NCBI RefSeq assembly: GCF_902167145.1 | Contig: NC_050104.1 | Span: forward strand, 95,057,849-95,121,848 | Origin: Zea mays | Taxonomy: Eukaryota > Streptophyta > Magnoliopsida > Poales > Poaceae | Reading direction: 5' to 3' | DNA length: 64,000 nt | Shown: positions 1-10,766 of the stretch, piece after piece | Position numbering within the stretch: position 1 is the first letter of the stretch | How the letters are laid out: each line of letters begins with the position of its first letter | Notes under the pieces: generated by a model | Database searches by the model: none | What the model was told of the DNA's origin: nothing | What the model saw: only the letters and a program-made list of their open reading frames with translations | Position numbers and translations under genes: made by a program

Positions 1-308
1 TATGACCATGTAATGGAACATGTAATTCACCCAATGTGTGTTGAATGGACGGTTAAATGATGCTAGAAAATTTTGTAATGGTATTTAGATGGATATACTT
101 GATATTTGTATAATATAATATTTTGATAGATGTTTAATTTTTGTGGGTACGGGTGACCCGATGGGTGACCCATACCCACGTGGGTATGGGTATGGGTGTA
201 AATCCATACCCACCAGTGTATATGGGTGACCCGGTGGGGTTATTTTTTGTTGTGGGTATGGGTATGGAGTAGTAATACCCAGTGGGTATTTACCCATTGC
301 CATCTCTA
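1..308. mobile_element. Partial hAT-like MITE, right end only
   Basis: The right edge at 308 reads TTGCCATCTCTA, the mirror of the left terminus of the element at 757-1282, and the inside has the same GGGTA/TACCC-rich, partly self-complementary sequence. The left terminus is not in the window, so the target duplication (GTTACATG would be the right copy) cannot be tested. No coding capacity is visible. Confidence 0.5.
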
Positions 309-466
309 GTTACATGTCTAGCATATATAGGGTGAGAGGCGTTTCTGAGAACCATTATAACCCACTTCTCAGCAAACTTGTACCAACCCGCCTCATTTAG
401 TTATTAAACCCATTCACACCCCATCCAAACAAAACTCATATTAATACCCACCTATAAAACCTATTA

Positions 467-1553
467 GAGCATCTCTAAGAGCTCTCTAGAAGTCTCCCCT
501 AAATTAAGTATTTTGGAAAAAAACACAAAAAATTATCTCCAACAGTTCTCTTAAACTAGCCCCAACTTTTCATACCCTTAAGAGTCCCTCATTTATAGCT
601 AGAAACCGGGATTTTTTTGGGCTCCCCAAAACGCGAGTCGGCGCGAAGTCGAGTTGGTTTTGCCTTTTTTTATCGCTTCGCACACACATGGTTGCTGCAG
701 CCCACCCCTTCCACTGTCCCATCATCATCGTAGGAATTGACCAACATGCCTACAAATAGAGATGGCAATAGGTACCAAAACACGAATACCTGACGGGCTT
801 TACTCGATATGTAGACGGGTTTGGAATGATTTCTATACCCATGTGTATGTTAATGGGCAACAACCTCTACTCGTTGGGTAAATGGGTACGGGTGGGTACT
901 ACCCATACCCGCATAACCGTGGGTAAAATATACACGTACCATACCACTATTATTATCTAATAAAATCTATTTTAGTTAAACTAAAATCCTTCTTCGGCTA
1001 TTGTTTATTTAACTATCAAGTTATGTGATCATATGGTTTGTTGTATTTCAAGTTGAACTTATTTTTGTGTATTTATTTGATACTTTGAGTGATCGGAATA
1101 TTATAACTTGAGATCTTAGCGGGTACGGGTTACCCGACGGGTAAAATTACCCATGCGGGTACGGGTATTGGTAAGATTTTATACCTGTGAGCGTATATGG
1201 GTAACCCAACGAGTATATTTTTTGTGAGGGGTACGAGTATGGAATGCTACTATCCGGCGGGTATATACCTGTTGTATCTCTACCTACAAGTGATGAGAGA
1301 TGACAATTGGATAAAAAAAACCACACCTTGATAGCTCGTAGATGAATGAAGCGGCTGGACAGGCTGCAGAAGATGACAATATCGTGTTTGATCAACACGG
1401 GTCCAAGGTTGGTTTGATCTAGTTTAAAATATTTATGTCAACTTTTAGGGGAGCTATAGGAGAATAGGTTAAAATATACTTCTCATAGATTATAGAATGC
1501 TACTTAAAACATGTTTTTAGTAGTTATTTTATAGGGAGCTCTTGGAGATACTC
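467..1553. mobile_element. PIF/Harbinger-like MITE, TTA target duplication
   Basis: The terminal inverted repeats are GAGCATCTCTAAGAGCTC on the left and the complement of GAGTATCTCCAAGAGCTC on the right, about 17 of 20 positions matching. They are flanked by TTA at 464-466 and 1554-1556, the 3-bp target site expected for PIF/Harbinger elements. Without the nested hAT insertion it is about 550 bp and non-coding, so it would depend on a transposase from elsewhere. The superfamily call rests on the TTA duplication alone. Confidence 0.6.
757..1282. mobile_element. hAT-like MITE nested in the PIF-like element
   Basis: The ends are TAGAGATGGCAA (757) and TTGTATCTCTA (1282). They are flanked by CCTACAAA (749-756) and CCTACAAG (1283-1290), an 8-bp target duplication with one mismatch, typical of hAT elements. 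The inside is rich in GGGTA and TACCC tracts and has no transposase ORF. It resembles the partial element at 1-308. Confidence 0.65.
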
Positions 1554-1646
1554 TTACACCCCAAACCATAGCAGACCTAGCGCTTGTTGAATTGCTAGAT
1601 GATAATGTCCTTTTTTCCATGGAAAACCATAGATGCCTAGATGGTA

Positions 1647-1725
1647 CTCCATCCAATTTTTTTATTTGATGTTTGTTAGGGTAAAGTTATACCGTTGAGC
1701 GTCAAATAAAAAGAAATGGAGATAG
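1647..1725. mobile_element. Stowaway-like MITE (79 bp)
   Basis: The ends are CTCCATCCAATTTTTTTATT and, on the other side, the complement of CTATCTCCATTTCTTTTTAT. They share the CTCC...TTTTTATTTGA core and are flanked by TA at 1645-1646 and 1726-1727, as in Tc1/mariner MITEs. It is short and slightly diverged, so this is a moderate call. Confidence 0.5.
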
Positions 1726-1727
1726 TA

Positions 1728-2990
1728 CTAGATTGATTAAAATGTACTGGGTTATTAAGGATTGCACCAGTAGTAGCAGTAGTAGAGGAGGAAGTATGGT
1801 GGCGTTATATTCATAGAAATTTGAGAGGTTACGGGAAGCATTTCCAAAGGTAGGTAGGACCGTAGGAGTATCATATTATCTGGTCAGAAATGGAGGGACA
1901 TTGGTGTCATGTCTGGATGCCATCCATTCAATGCCTATTTTCTTTTTATTTCTTTCTTTTTTTGCTGGTCTACTCTTTGTTGGAAATGTGGGGGGAGAGG
2001 ACATGGTGTGGTGAGCGCTGCAGCTGCTCACTTGCTCATCGGTGACCATCTTTGGACCAGTTGATGCTTTCTTTCAGCTTTTCCTGCCCTTCACCCTTTT
2101 GAACCCTTTCCTTTTTCTTCTGCATCAAGCGTGCTCCTATCCAGTTTATTCCCCAGTTCTCTGTATCCACCAATTTCTCCCTCGTTTATACGTAGAAGAA
2201 AAAATACACGAAAAAGTGGTTCGGCAGAGATACGATCTTGTGCATATTTTCTTTATCCCCACACCCCACGCCCCACTTATCGCTTCATGGTTTATGTATC
2301 TTACGGCTAAATATACGACCAAATTTCTACCTTCTTCGTGCGATTTTTTTTATTTAAGGGCAAGAGCCCCCAACACATTGCTTAACTGTAGGAACACAAA
2401 TACACGATAGGGCTGCAAATTGATCGAATCATATTTGCGGGAGGTTGCTGGTGAGTGGTGACTGGTGGTGACTGGTGAGGTACTCCGCATTGCGTGTCAG
2501 GCGTTTAGTGGGATTGTGGGAATGAGCAACAAAGCTCGTGGATCACGCGCACCATTCGGACGTCCTCCGGAAGCGCGACCAGGCGCTTAATCACCGGCCG
2601 ACCCCACCGCGATCAGCATCCGCGACACGAGTGGTGCTGTAGTAGTGTACAGGTTTCGAGCATTCATTAGCACCGTCACGCCAACACGTCTCAGTCCAAC
2701 TCACAACAAGTTGAACAGCGACCCTGACTTTATTTCCCTATTTTACCCTCTTTTTAAAAAAACACAACTGTTACCCCCATTTAAATTATAGGGGTCAATG
2801 TCATGACATATGGGATATGGCGTTGAGCTTTAACGGGTCGGTGAAATAGGTCGTGGCTGTAACAAAAATGGATTGATAAATATTTAAAATTAGGTTTTGA
2901 TGTTTGACGATTAACATGACTATATGGACTAATATTATTTGCTATTGTTTTTTTATATAGTTCGAATGATGCAAAGTGAATTTAGACTAA
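1728..2990. other. Low-copy-looking intergenic DNA, no gene seen
   Basis: Mixed AT-rich sequence without a persuasive ORF, splice pattern or LTR. A GC-rich patch at about 2500-2660 stands out from its flanks. The open frame on the plus strand at 2042-2410 is low complexity and matches no protein family I know. Confidence 0.4.
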
Positions 2991-3710
2991 GGCAAAGTGG
3001 TGGTCTGGATGACCAACTTGTCGAATGAGACATTATAAGACATATTGAAGAGCTACAAGAACATGCAAAAGTCCAAGGCACAAGAAGAAAGAAGTTTGGA
3101 CGAAGACATGCAGAGAAACAAAGAAGAACATATTGTTTGGCAACACCGAGTGTGCCCAGTGATGCACTGGATACGAGAGCACTATGCCAAAAGACGCCTA
3201 CTGGAACCGAGTACACCGAATATACATGTGTGCACTAGATCTCACTCACGGGAGATGTCGGTGGGACACCAGGGAGTCGCAGTATGACTGGAGAAGGTCA
3301 TAAGGCATTGAACGTGTTCGGTGGTACACCGGATAAAACACCATACGACTAATCTCCAATGTTGGGCAATGGCTAGAACCGATGGCTACCTAATGTATGT
3401 GTTGAAATTGTGTGTCACTTCAACAACTAGTTTTGGATTTGGGGGGTATATATACCATCTCAATCGATCATTTGAGTAGTGTGAAAGCTAAGAAACATAT
3501 CTAATGAGTTGAGACTCATTCATATTAGTTCTAGACACCCAGTGCTTAAAGAATCACTCAATAATTATTGTATGTGCTTTTGCGAATTGCTTCTAGGGTG
3601 GACATTACCTATCTCCTCCAGCTAACCGACGGGTACCAGTTGTTAGAGGCTTTTCCCTAGTGCGCTCACTGACCGGTGGGCCCCAGGGTTCGGGAGTCAT
3701 ATCCCCGACA
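2991..3710. mobile_element. Unclassified LTR-like remnants
   Basis: A TATA-like TATATATA lies near 3450 in a GGGGGTATATATACC context, followed by AT-rich leader-like DNA. At 3703-3710 the sequence CCCCGACA followed by GTAGCCC copies the LTR/internal border of the Gypsy element at 52951-52960, so a piece of a minus-strand Tat-type LTR probably ends at 3710. Neither remnant has both ends. Confidence 0.35.
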
Positions 3711-3900
3711 GTAGCCCTTGTGCCCCCAGGGGGAGTATACCCCCTCGGGGGCTTTCCCCGGGATGGGGTGTTGCCTTGCCTTTTATCTTAGCGCATATTT
3801 CCATAGTTTTGTGCATTTGGTGCCAAATTGTTGCCTCGTTCTATACACGGCGCTTGGCATTCATGCCGTTTCGCTATGCCTCGCACCTTTCTATAAATGG
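3711..3900 (-). mobile_element. Gypsy (Tat-type) 3' internal fragment
   Basis: This stretch follows the LTR-like border at 3710 and has the GC-rich CCCCCTCGGGGGC character seen next to the 3' LTR of element G. It stops where the zeon-like LTR begins (3901). It has no coding sequence. Confidence 0.35.
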
Positions 3901-4519
3901 TGTTGGGGGCCTTCGTCTTCCGAAGGTCCTCAAAAACACGGCTAACCATTTATTTTCAGTTTGTTACTAAGTATTACAGGAGCTTCGTTATCAGAAAAGC
4001 TTCGGCATAGATCAATGGAAGTGCGACGAAGCAAGCTTCGTTACGTTGACGCGGAAGGGCTACGTAGGGAGAAGGTGTTGTTCAAGCTGTTGCTAAGTGC
4101 AAATGACAAAATTGTCCCTGTGACATTGGTAAACCTTGTATGTAATCTTTGAGGGTATGAATGTAATATCGTACGAAGCTGTACGATTGTCTATAAATAG
4201 GTGAACAGTACCCCCGTACTGTTCACGCTGGATTGTAATTGCATTCACGCCTTTACCTTCAAGCAAGCCGAAGGTATCATTGCAATGTGTGTTCTGATAT
4301 TATTTGTACATTCAATACGAAATGAATAAATGGCATGATATTACATTTGTGATTATGTCTTTATATTTTTGAGTGATGAAGACCTGTTCTTTATAACCTT
4401 CGTCTGAGATTCGTTATATCCGAAAGGGGAATAATGCTTCGAGGGACGAAGGTTTTTAACGTTTAACAAATGTGTTGCCTTGTTCTTTATTCACAACAAT
4501 TGAAAACAAGTGACCAACA
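3901..4519 (+). repeat. 5' LTR of zeon-like copy F
   Basis: It begins TGTTGG and ends CCAACA, a perfect 6-bp terminal inverted repeat, 619 bp long. CTTCG/CGAAG words recur through U3. A TATA box lies at 4192-4199. AT-rich DNA around 4320-4350 could hold the polyadenylation region. The five bases before it are AATGG; the partner duplication cannot be found. Confidence 0.75.
4192..4226 (+). promoter_or_regulatory. LTR TATA box with immediate 3' hairpin
   Basis: TATAAATA at 4192-4199 is followed directly by GTGAACAGTAC (4201-4211), loop CCCC, and GTACTGTTCAC (4216-4226), a perfect 11-bp inverted repeat. It would fall at or just before the expected transcript start. Copy E has a different sequence in the same place that also pairs perfectly (51137-51177). 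Confidence 0.65.
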
Positions 4520-4535
4520 TTGGCATCCACCTCCG
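4520..4535 (+). promoter_or_regulatory. Primer binding site of copy F
   Basis: TTGGCATCCACCTCC directly follows the LTR end CCAACA. It sits where Gypsy elements place the tRNA primer site and resembles TGGCGCCC-type sites with a substitution. The tRNA species is not assigned. Confidence 0.5.
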
Positions 4536-6077
4536 GTGAACTCAAACGACCACCTCCGTCAAGCCGCCAAAGAAGATAGCGGCGCCAGGGGCTGCCCTTG
4601 CTCCCCTGGACACCAATCAAGATGGGCTCCTTTTAAGGGAGGCCCGAAGCCAGAAGAGGAAAGCTATTAGCCCAACACCACAGGATGAAGAGTTGGATCA
4701 AGAGATCAGGGATCTAGAAGCTATTCATCAACAAGTGGAGAGAAGAAGGGAGAAGATGCTTCGGCTGGCTGAGCTCCAGAAAAAGATTGATGAAGCAGCC
4801 GAAGAGATGCGACACATCACACAAGACAATGAACAAGGGCATAAGTAACAACAGAGAGAGCTTCGTCAAGAAAGCCCCAGCCATGATGACATATGGTATG
4901 ACGACTTTCATCAAGATAACATTGCTTTTGATGATGCTTTCCCCCTAGCTACATAATTGCAGACTACCCCAGGCCACCTTCATACAAACCACCCCACCTT
5001 CCCATGTATGATGGGCACTCGGACCCAAAGCAGTTTCTCATGAGCTACGAAGCAAGCATATCATCATATGGTGGCAACACCACTGTCATGGAAAAATACT
5101 TCGTCATGGCAGTCAGAAGTGTTGCTCAAACCTGATATTCTTCTATTAGGCCAGGAACAATCACATCATGGCAGAAGTTGAAAGATATGTTAGTCACCAG
5201 CTTTCAGGGGTTTCAGACGAAGCCAGTGACCGCTCAAGCCTTGTTTCAGTGCACATAGGACCATGAGCAGTATCTACAGGCATGCGTCTGAAGGTTTCTG
5301 CGTCTCAGGGCTCAGGCACCAATGATGCCAAATGAGATTGTCATTGAAGCCATGATCGAGGGACTTCGTCCAAGACCAACAACACAATATTTCGCTAGAA
5401 AGCCCCCACAAACCCTAGTGAAGCTTCTCCAAAAGATGGATGAGTACATCAGAGCCAACAACAATTTCCGACAAAGAAGGGAGGAAGCTTACAGATATTC
5501 TGAAATGACCAGGGGCTTTGGAGGAAGGCTCCACCCAAGGCATGTCAGAACAATACACAATCCCAGTCAAAGTGAAGACAGAGGCAATCACAACCAAGGG
5601 CACCAGCACAATTCCCAGTCAACTAGGACGCAGCAAAGCTCCTTCAGACCGCCAGCCCCAAGAAGCAGGGGGACGAAGCTTCGGAGGAAGATTCAACTCA
5701 CAACTAAGAAGGCTATTTTGTGTGTTCTGTGGATAGGATAAGGGGCACACAACTAGAACATTTCAAGTTACAATACAGAAGCAAAAGAAGATAGCTGAGG
5801 TCGAAGCACGGTAGAATCAGCCGAAGCAAGTCCTACATACTGCTTCGTGTTATTGGGCAATCAACAACCATTTTCACAACCTACTGTTTCAGTGGCTTCG
5901 GCAAGTCACTCTCCAGCTGCGTGGGCCTTGTCACAACCACCGGTACTGGCTCCAACTTTGTCCCACAACCAGCAGCCTGAAGGGCAGCACCAAATTTAGT
6001 AGCAACGCGATGCAAAAAAAGAGTCCGAAGCTCCAATAGTTAACAATACTGTTCCAGAGTCTAGGCACATTTACTGA
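4536..6077 (+). pseudogene. Decayed Gypsy gag (zeon-like)
   Basis: A gag-type reading can be followed in pieces. It has a basic N-terminal part, a coiled-coil-like Glu/Lys/Arg-rich stretch (about 4690-4850), a capsid-like region (about 4960-5480) ending in a readable 139-codon block at 5322-5741, and a degenerate knuckle with CVFCG followed by KGHTTRT (about 5715-5760). The Gln/Pro-rich tail ends with TGA near 6077. Many in-frame stops and shifts break it, for example at 4846, 5131 and 5739, so no full Gag can be made. The tail matches 16579-16740 of copy E. No pol follows. Confidence 0.6.
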
Positions 6078-6221
6078 AACTACAGAGGGGCTGGACTAAG
6101 AACTTCATATACACCTATTGTAGTTTTCATTTCTCTCGCTTCACGTTTTTGCCTCAGAAACAATTTAAGAAGGTGCAACCTTCGATATGTTGTAATAAAT
6201 CTGTGGTTACACCATCGAGTG

Positions 6222-6408
6222 TAACAACAAAGGTAAAAAAGCTCCAAAGTCGTTCCTACGGCGATGCAAAGCTAAAATGCCACATAAGTAAAAGGTGAAG
6301 AAGCTCCAAAGTCGTTCCTAAGGGGATGCAGAGGTTAAATGCCACCTAAATAAAAGGTGAAGAGACTCAAAAGTTGTTCCTAAGGGGATGCAGAGTCTTA
6401 CTTTTATG
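6222..6408. repeat. Short tandem array between convergent genes (copy F)
   Basis: Three imperfect units of about 65 bp carry the core AAAGTCGTTCCTAAGGGGAT and a second core, GCCACCTAAATAAAAGGTGA. CATCAT-rich sequence follows (about 6427-6480). The array lies between the end of gag and the 3' end of the antisense gene. An array of the same kind with six cores is at 16890-17204. Confidence 0.7.
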
Positions 6409-6898
6409 AAGTGTTTTCTATTAACATTTCTCGCATCATTCTGCATCATAACATCGCATCATTCATCATTTCGCATCATTCAAAAAGGGGAAAATAAGGG
6501 AAATTGCTCCTTCGTCCGCAAATATGGTTGACCTACGAAGCTAAGTGTGTTTTTTAAGGAACTATGAAAAGATACTGCATCTCTACCGGTTGCTATTAAA
6601 CGATACAATATTCTTTATGCAAGACCTTCGGATCTAATATTGTCACTTCGGTAACAATATTCCTTATGCAAGACTTGCGACAAGACCTTCGAGTCTAATA
6701 CTGTCACTTCGGCAAAAAAGGATCTTCTTTATGAAGCATGGAAAGAAGGGAAGGTATTTTTCGCCTTCGACTAAAAACAGTATGTACGACACTTTCACGC
6801 TACACAAATAAATATATTACATAATGAATCACACAGTTTGCAATTATTTCTTACATAAGGGCAGCATACAAATTTTGCAAATGTTTTTTACACACAGT

Positions 6899-9234
6899 TT
6901 AATCAACCTCCTTCAGGACTCTCTCAGCAGTTTCGTTTAGAAGTTTCTCTACAGCTTCATCTATTGCTCCATTCACTATTTTGATTTCGTCGAAGGTACA
7001 CTTCAGGGCTGGATACGTGTCAGGATCGTATGGCTCCGGAGGAGGAGAAAGTTCAGCTGCATCAAAATATAAGTTTTTGTCAGATACGAAGCTAAAATAT
7101 GACAAACATACCTATATGTTTTTCGCGCTCTTTGGCTTCCTCAGCTCTTCTTGTTTGCTCTCAAGCAAGATGAGATTCTTCTTCGCTTTGCCTGATAGCT
7201 TCGTATGCTATCTCTCGACCGTCATTCATCCACACTTCAGAATAAAATTTCACACCAAGGGCTAGGGTTGAAAACGGACGGAAAAAATCTCGTCCCGACC
7301 CATACCGTTTTCTACATTTGACCCGATTGTTTCCGTATTTACGGAAAAATATGGAAACGGGACGGAAACGGGAGAGGGCTTATTCCGTCCGTTTTTTCGG
7401 GATCCCGTTTTTTTCCGGATTGAACCCGTATTTATTCCGTATTTGACAAATATGGGACGAGCCTAATATGCATTAGTATATAAACTAAATCCTCGTGTAT
7501 TTAAGTGACAAATTATAGCATAATTGGACATTGTAACCACCGGCTCTTTTCAAATGACAAGTGATCTAAAGTTTTAAACAACATCGGATGTAGCTAAATG
7601 GACACATTTAGCAATCAAACAACAATAGAATGTTGCCTCTCTATATCTACTTATTTTATGTTATTGTTCTGCCAATCAATCACTAGTCAAACATCAATAA
7701 CATTTCTATTTGTATTAAATTATTAGTTTCTATTAGTATTTCCGTTTCCGTTCGTTTTCGCAATTCCATTTATCCCGCTTCTGTTTCCGTTCTCGACTAT
7801 TCCGGATCCGATCCCGTTTCCGATGATAAAATGCGGATACGGAAACGGGAGAGGGGTTTTTTCCATCCGTTTCCGTCCGTTTTCATCCCTACCAAGGGCT
7901 GTAGCTTCGGTTGAAGGTTCTTTGATGTCATCTGCTGAAAGTGAGAATTCTGGCTGAATTACAGCCTTCGCGTGTTCACAGCCAGCTTTTTCCAGCAGCA
8001 ACACAACCCCCCCCCCCCCCGAGCACCTACACAGGCACAAAAATCTCCCCTGCGAGTTAGCACTACGTCAAATGCTTCGATTTCACCCTCAATCCTTTGA
8101 TCACGCCGTCAGGATCTCCACGGATAAAATTTCGCTCAGCCGAGAATGCGCCAACACTAGTAAAAACATTCTTTAGCTTATCAGAACATTGCATAGCGAC
8201 GGTATAGCATTCTTCCTTCGCTTAACGAAGCTCTTCAACGTTCTTTTGTACCATGGACCACTCAGTATCGGATATCTCATGCTTTGATTGCTCAACATTG
8301 AAGTTTTTAGTAACTTCGTCAAGTTTCTTCTCCAGTTCTGTCACTTCAGAATTGTGCAATTTTACTTGGATAGATAAAGCATATTCTAGGTCAGTTATAT
8401 GTTTTGTGTCCGCAACTTTTTCCTTCTCAAGTTTTGACATCTTTTGATCCACTTCAGAGAATCTGGCCAAATTAGCTTCCCTCGTCTTTAGTCTTTCGAC
8501 TAAAGAAAGCAGAATCTTATCTTTCTCAAGAGCCTCATTCTGAAGTGTTATAACCTCCGAGCGCAGATTCCCAAAGGCTATTTTAGTGCTCTCATCATCG
8601 CATTCTTTTTGTGCTTCCAAAGCTTTTACTTAAAATAAGATCCTAATAATAAAAGAATTTTTTATTAAATTAAGCAAATAATATACCCAAAATGATTATC
8701 AAAATATTGATGGAAAGAGTAAGCACAAACCTTCACACTATTGTATGCCAAGCAGTCTGCCAGATGGTCCTTGGACATTATGGACAGCCCGAGCTCAAGC
8801 TTCGGGTAACCCATGTTATCAATCATTTCTCGGCAGACATCAATTTCCTTGCCATCAGGTAGGCAATAAAGGAAATCATTTTCTTCATCACCTTCGTACA
8901 CCAGGGATCCTCGAGGATACTTCAGATCCTTAGCGTAGTGCTGAGCTTCGATAATTTGCTTCTGTGTTAGTTGTTTTCCCGAAGCGTGACTGATGATGAA
9001 TTCAAGATCTCCGGTTGACACCGCTTTGGGTCTCGACAGTGATATTTTCTCTAACAAACTCTCGTTTACTTGCTTTGTTGGCCTAATTTCCAAAGGTCCA
9101 GCCTTAGTGCAATCAGGAGCAGCACTTACGTCGATAGCTTTTTCCAATTCTCTAGCTTTGTCTTTGGAAATCATAGTAGGAGCTGGAGTAGCTCTTTTCG
9201 AAGGCCTCAGAACAGCGTCTAGAACGCTGGCCAT
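6899..9234 (-). pseudogene. Antisense coiled-coil gene, decayed copy F
   Basis: Reading leftward, exon 1 (9234-8731) starts MASVLDAVLRPSKR and ends in LAYNSVK. A GT at 8730-8729 and an AG near 8642 border an intron at the same place as in copy E. Exon 2 (about 8640-7112) is a Glu/Lys-rich coiled coil holding RSEVITLQNEALEKDK. Exon 3 (7056-6899) has LSPPPEPYDPDTYP and the stop. It is disabled by a frame change at the exon 2 start, a TAA near 8222, a run of 14 C bases (8007-8020) and a hAT MITE in exon 2. I do not recognise a function; it resembles hypothetical proteins seen with maize retroelements. Conservation with E supports the exon model. Confidence 0.55.
7263..7891. mobile_element. hAT-like MITE with perfect 8-bp target duplication
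   Basis: The termini are TAGGGTTGAAAACGGACGG and, inverted, TAGGGATGAAAACGGACGG, flanked by CCAAGGGC at 7255-7262 and 7892-7899. It is 629 bp, rich in TTTCCG/CGGAAA words, with no transposase. It interrupts exon 2 of the antisense gene of copy F. Confidence 0.85.
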
Positions 9235-9261
9235 CCTTCTGCCTTCTTAGGTATTGCTACT

Positions 9262-10750
9262 TGAAAGTCGCCTAGAGGGGGGTGAATAGGCGAAACCTGA
9301 AAATTATAACTTTAAACCCAGACTTGATCCCTAGATTAGCGATTAGAATAAGATGAACAATTATCGGAGTATAAAACTAAGTCCTTCGCTTGCAAAGAGT
9401 ATTGCTTTCAAAGAATGTGGAATTAACAAAAAGCAACACAACTAAAATATCTATGAAAAATAAAGCAAGTGGGCTTAGATAAGAAGAGGAAAGACACAGG
9501 TTCTTTCTTGCAAGGCGTTGCTTCTAAATATGAGAATTTAACTTGAAGCAACACAAAGTAATATCAACAAAGAATAGTGCAAGAGAACTTAGAGAGGGAG
9601 AACACAAACAAATCACAAGCAATGAACACAAGTGACACGAGTGATTTGTTTTACTGAGGTTCGGTTCACTAAGAACCTAATCCCCGTTGAGGAGTCCACT
9701 AAGGACGGGTCTTTTTCAACCCTTTCCCTCTCTCCAACGGTCACCAAGACCGACGAGTGTTCCTTCTTCTTTGTCAAGAAAAGATCGAAGTCTCCGCAAG
9801 GCCAACCACAAAGATAAGGGGCTCTTGCTAGCTTTACAATGAATGGGAGTCAAAACTCCACGCTCAAATGATCACAAGAGGTAGCACACACTTTCTCTCA
9901 ATGATTCTCACAGGGAACTATCAATAAACGCACACGAGTAGCTCTTTCTTGCTTGATCTTTCTTTTGTGGCACATGTGGGGCTTTGATGTGTATAGAAGT
10001 GTTGCTCTAGTACATAGGAGTGAATACCCAACTCTTGTGTATGATATGGATCAATGAATAGTATGAATGGGCTGGTTGGGGTGGCTTTTATAGCCCTCAA
10101 CCACCCATATAGTCGTTGGGCGCATCTGCCAGAAACTGCACCGGTGGACGGTCCGCGACCCTCCAACGGTCGATTCTGACATCTCCAACGGATACGCCTG
10201 ACAGATCAACGGTTGGATCAATGACTATCTGCCTCGGTGACACCACACGGACGGTCCACCCTTGGTCTCGGACGATCCGCGCCAGCTCTAAAATTCCTTT
10301 TGCTCAACTTGTCACCTTCGGGCTGAACCAGGTCTTCACATGCGGACAGTCCGTGAATTATAGCCGGACGGTCCGCACTGTATAGCCGAACGGTCAGCGG
10401 TCTAGTCGAACCATCCACAATTTACAGTTCCTGGCCGAAGTCAAAACGGTGTCACGGACGGTTCGCCATAAGGGGCCGAACGGTTCGCACTCAGCGATTT
10501 CAGAACTTGAGTTTCTGACTTCTCGTTGATCTTTGCATAATCTTCTCCAAGTTTCTTTGGCTAAACTTGAGAGAGATCCTATGACTTAGACAAACATCTC
10601 AAGTGACTTTCCATCTAGTCTAAGTCATGGATCATGAACATTTTGATTCTTTAACTCATATTTCTTCTTTTGCTCAAACTAGCTCCAAGATAGTGATATG
10701 GTCATCAAGCACCAAAATATAAGTAATGGTTTAAGGCCATTTCCCTTTCA
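9262..10750 (-). repeat. 3' LTR of element D
   Basis: 1,489 bp. On the minus strand it begins TGAAAGGGAAAT and ends CGACTTTCA. A TATAAAA box lies on the minus strand at 10092-10086. Palindrome-like CGGACGGTCCGC words cluster at 10240-10490, the D counterpart of the Sirevirus LTR palindromes. Confidence 0.85.
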
Positions 10751-10766
10751 ATCTCCCCCTTTTTGG
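10751..10766 (-). promoter_or_regulatory. Polypurine tract of element D
   Basis: On the minus strand AAAAAGGGGGAGAT directly precedes the 3' LTR and is itself preceded by the short inverted repeat TTGGCATCAATCACCAA. It is the expected primer for plus-strand DNA synthesis. Confidence 0.85.

Larger units (their letters stand above)
3901..9261 (+). mobile_element. Zeon-like non-autonomous Gypsy element, copy F
   Basis: The order is plus LTR (3901-4519), primer-binding-like site, decayed gag on the plus strand, a short repeat array, then an antisense gene running back from 9234. No protease, RT or integrase is present between LTR and insertion D, so the copy could not replicate itself. It is cut on the right by element D, and no right LTR of this copy is found. 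It is homologous over its gag tail, repeat array and antisense gene to copy E (16579-19140). The name zeon/cinful-like comes from recall of LTR and gag style. Confidence 0.6.

Noticed and set aside
2042..2410. A 122-codon plus-strand frame in the left region
   Set aside because: Low-complexity, Phe/Leu/Pro-rich, no family resemblance and no splice or promoter context.
8007..8020. Run of 14 C bases as a special regulatory structure
   Set aside because: It lies in a decayed exon and is most simply replication slippage; no other G-tract lies near enough to suggest a quadruplex.
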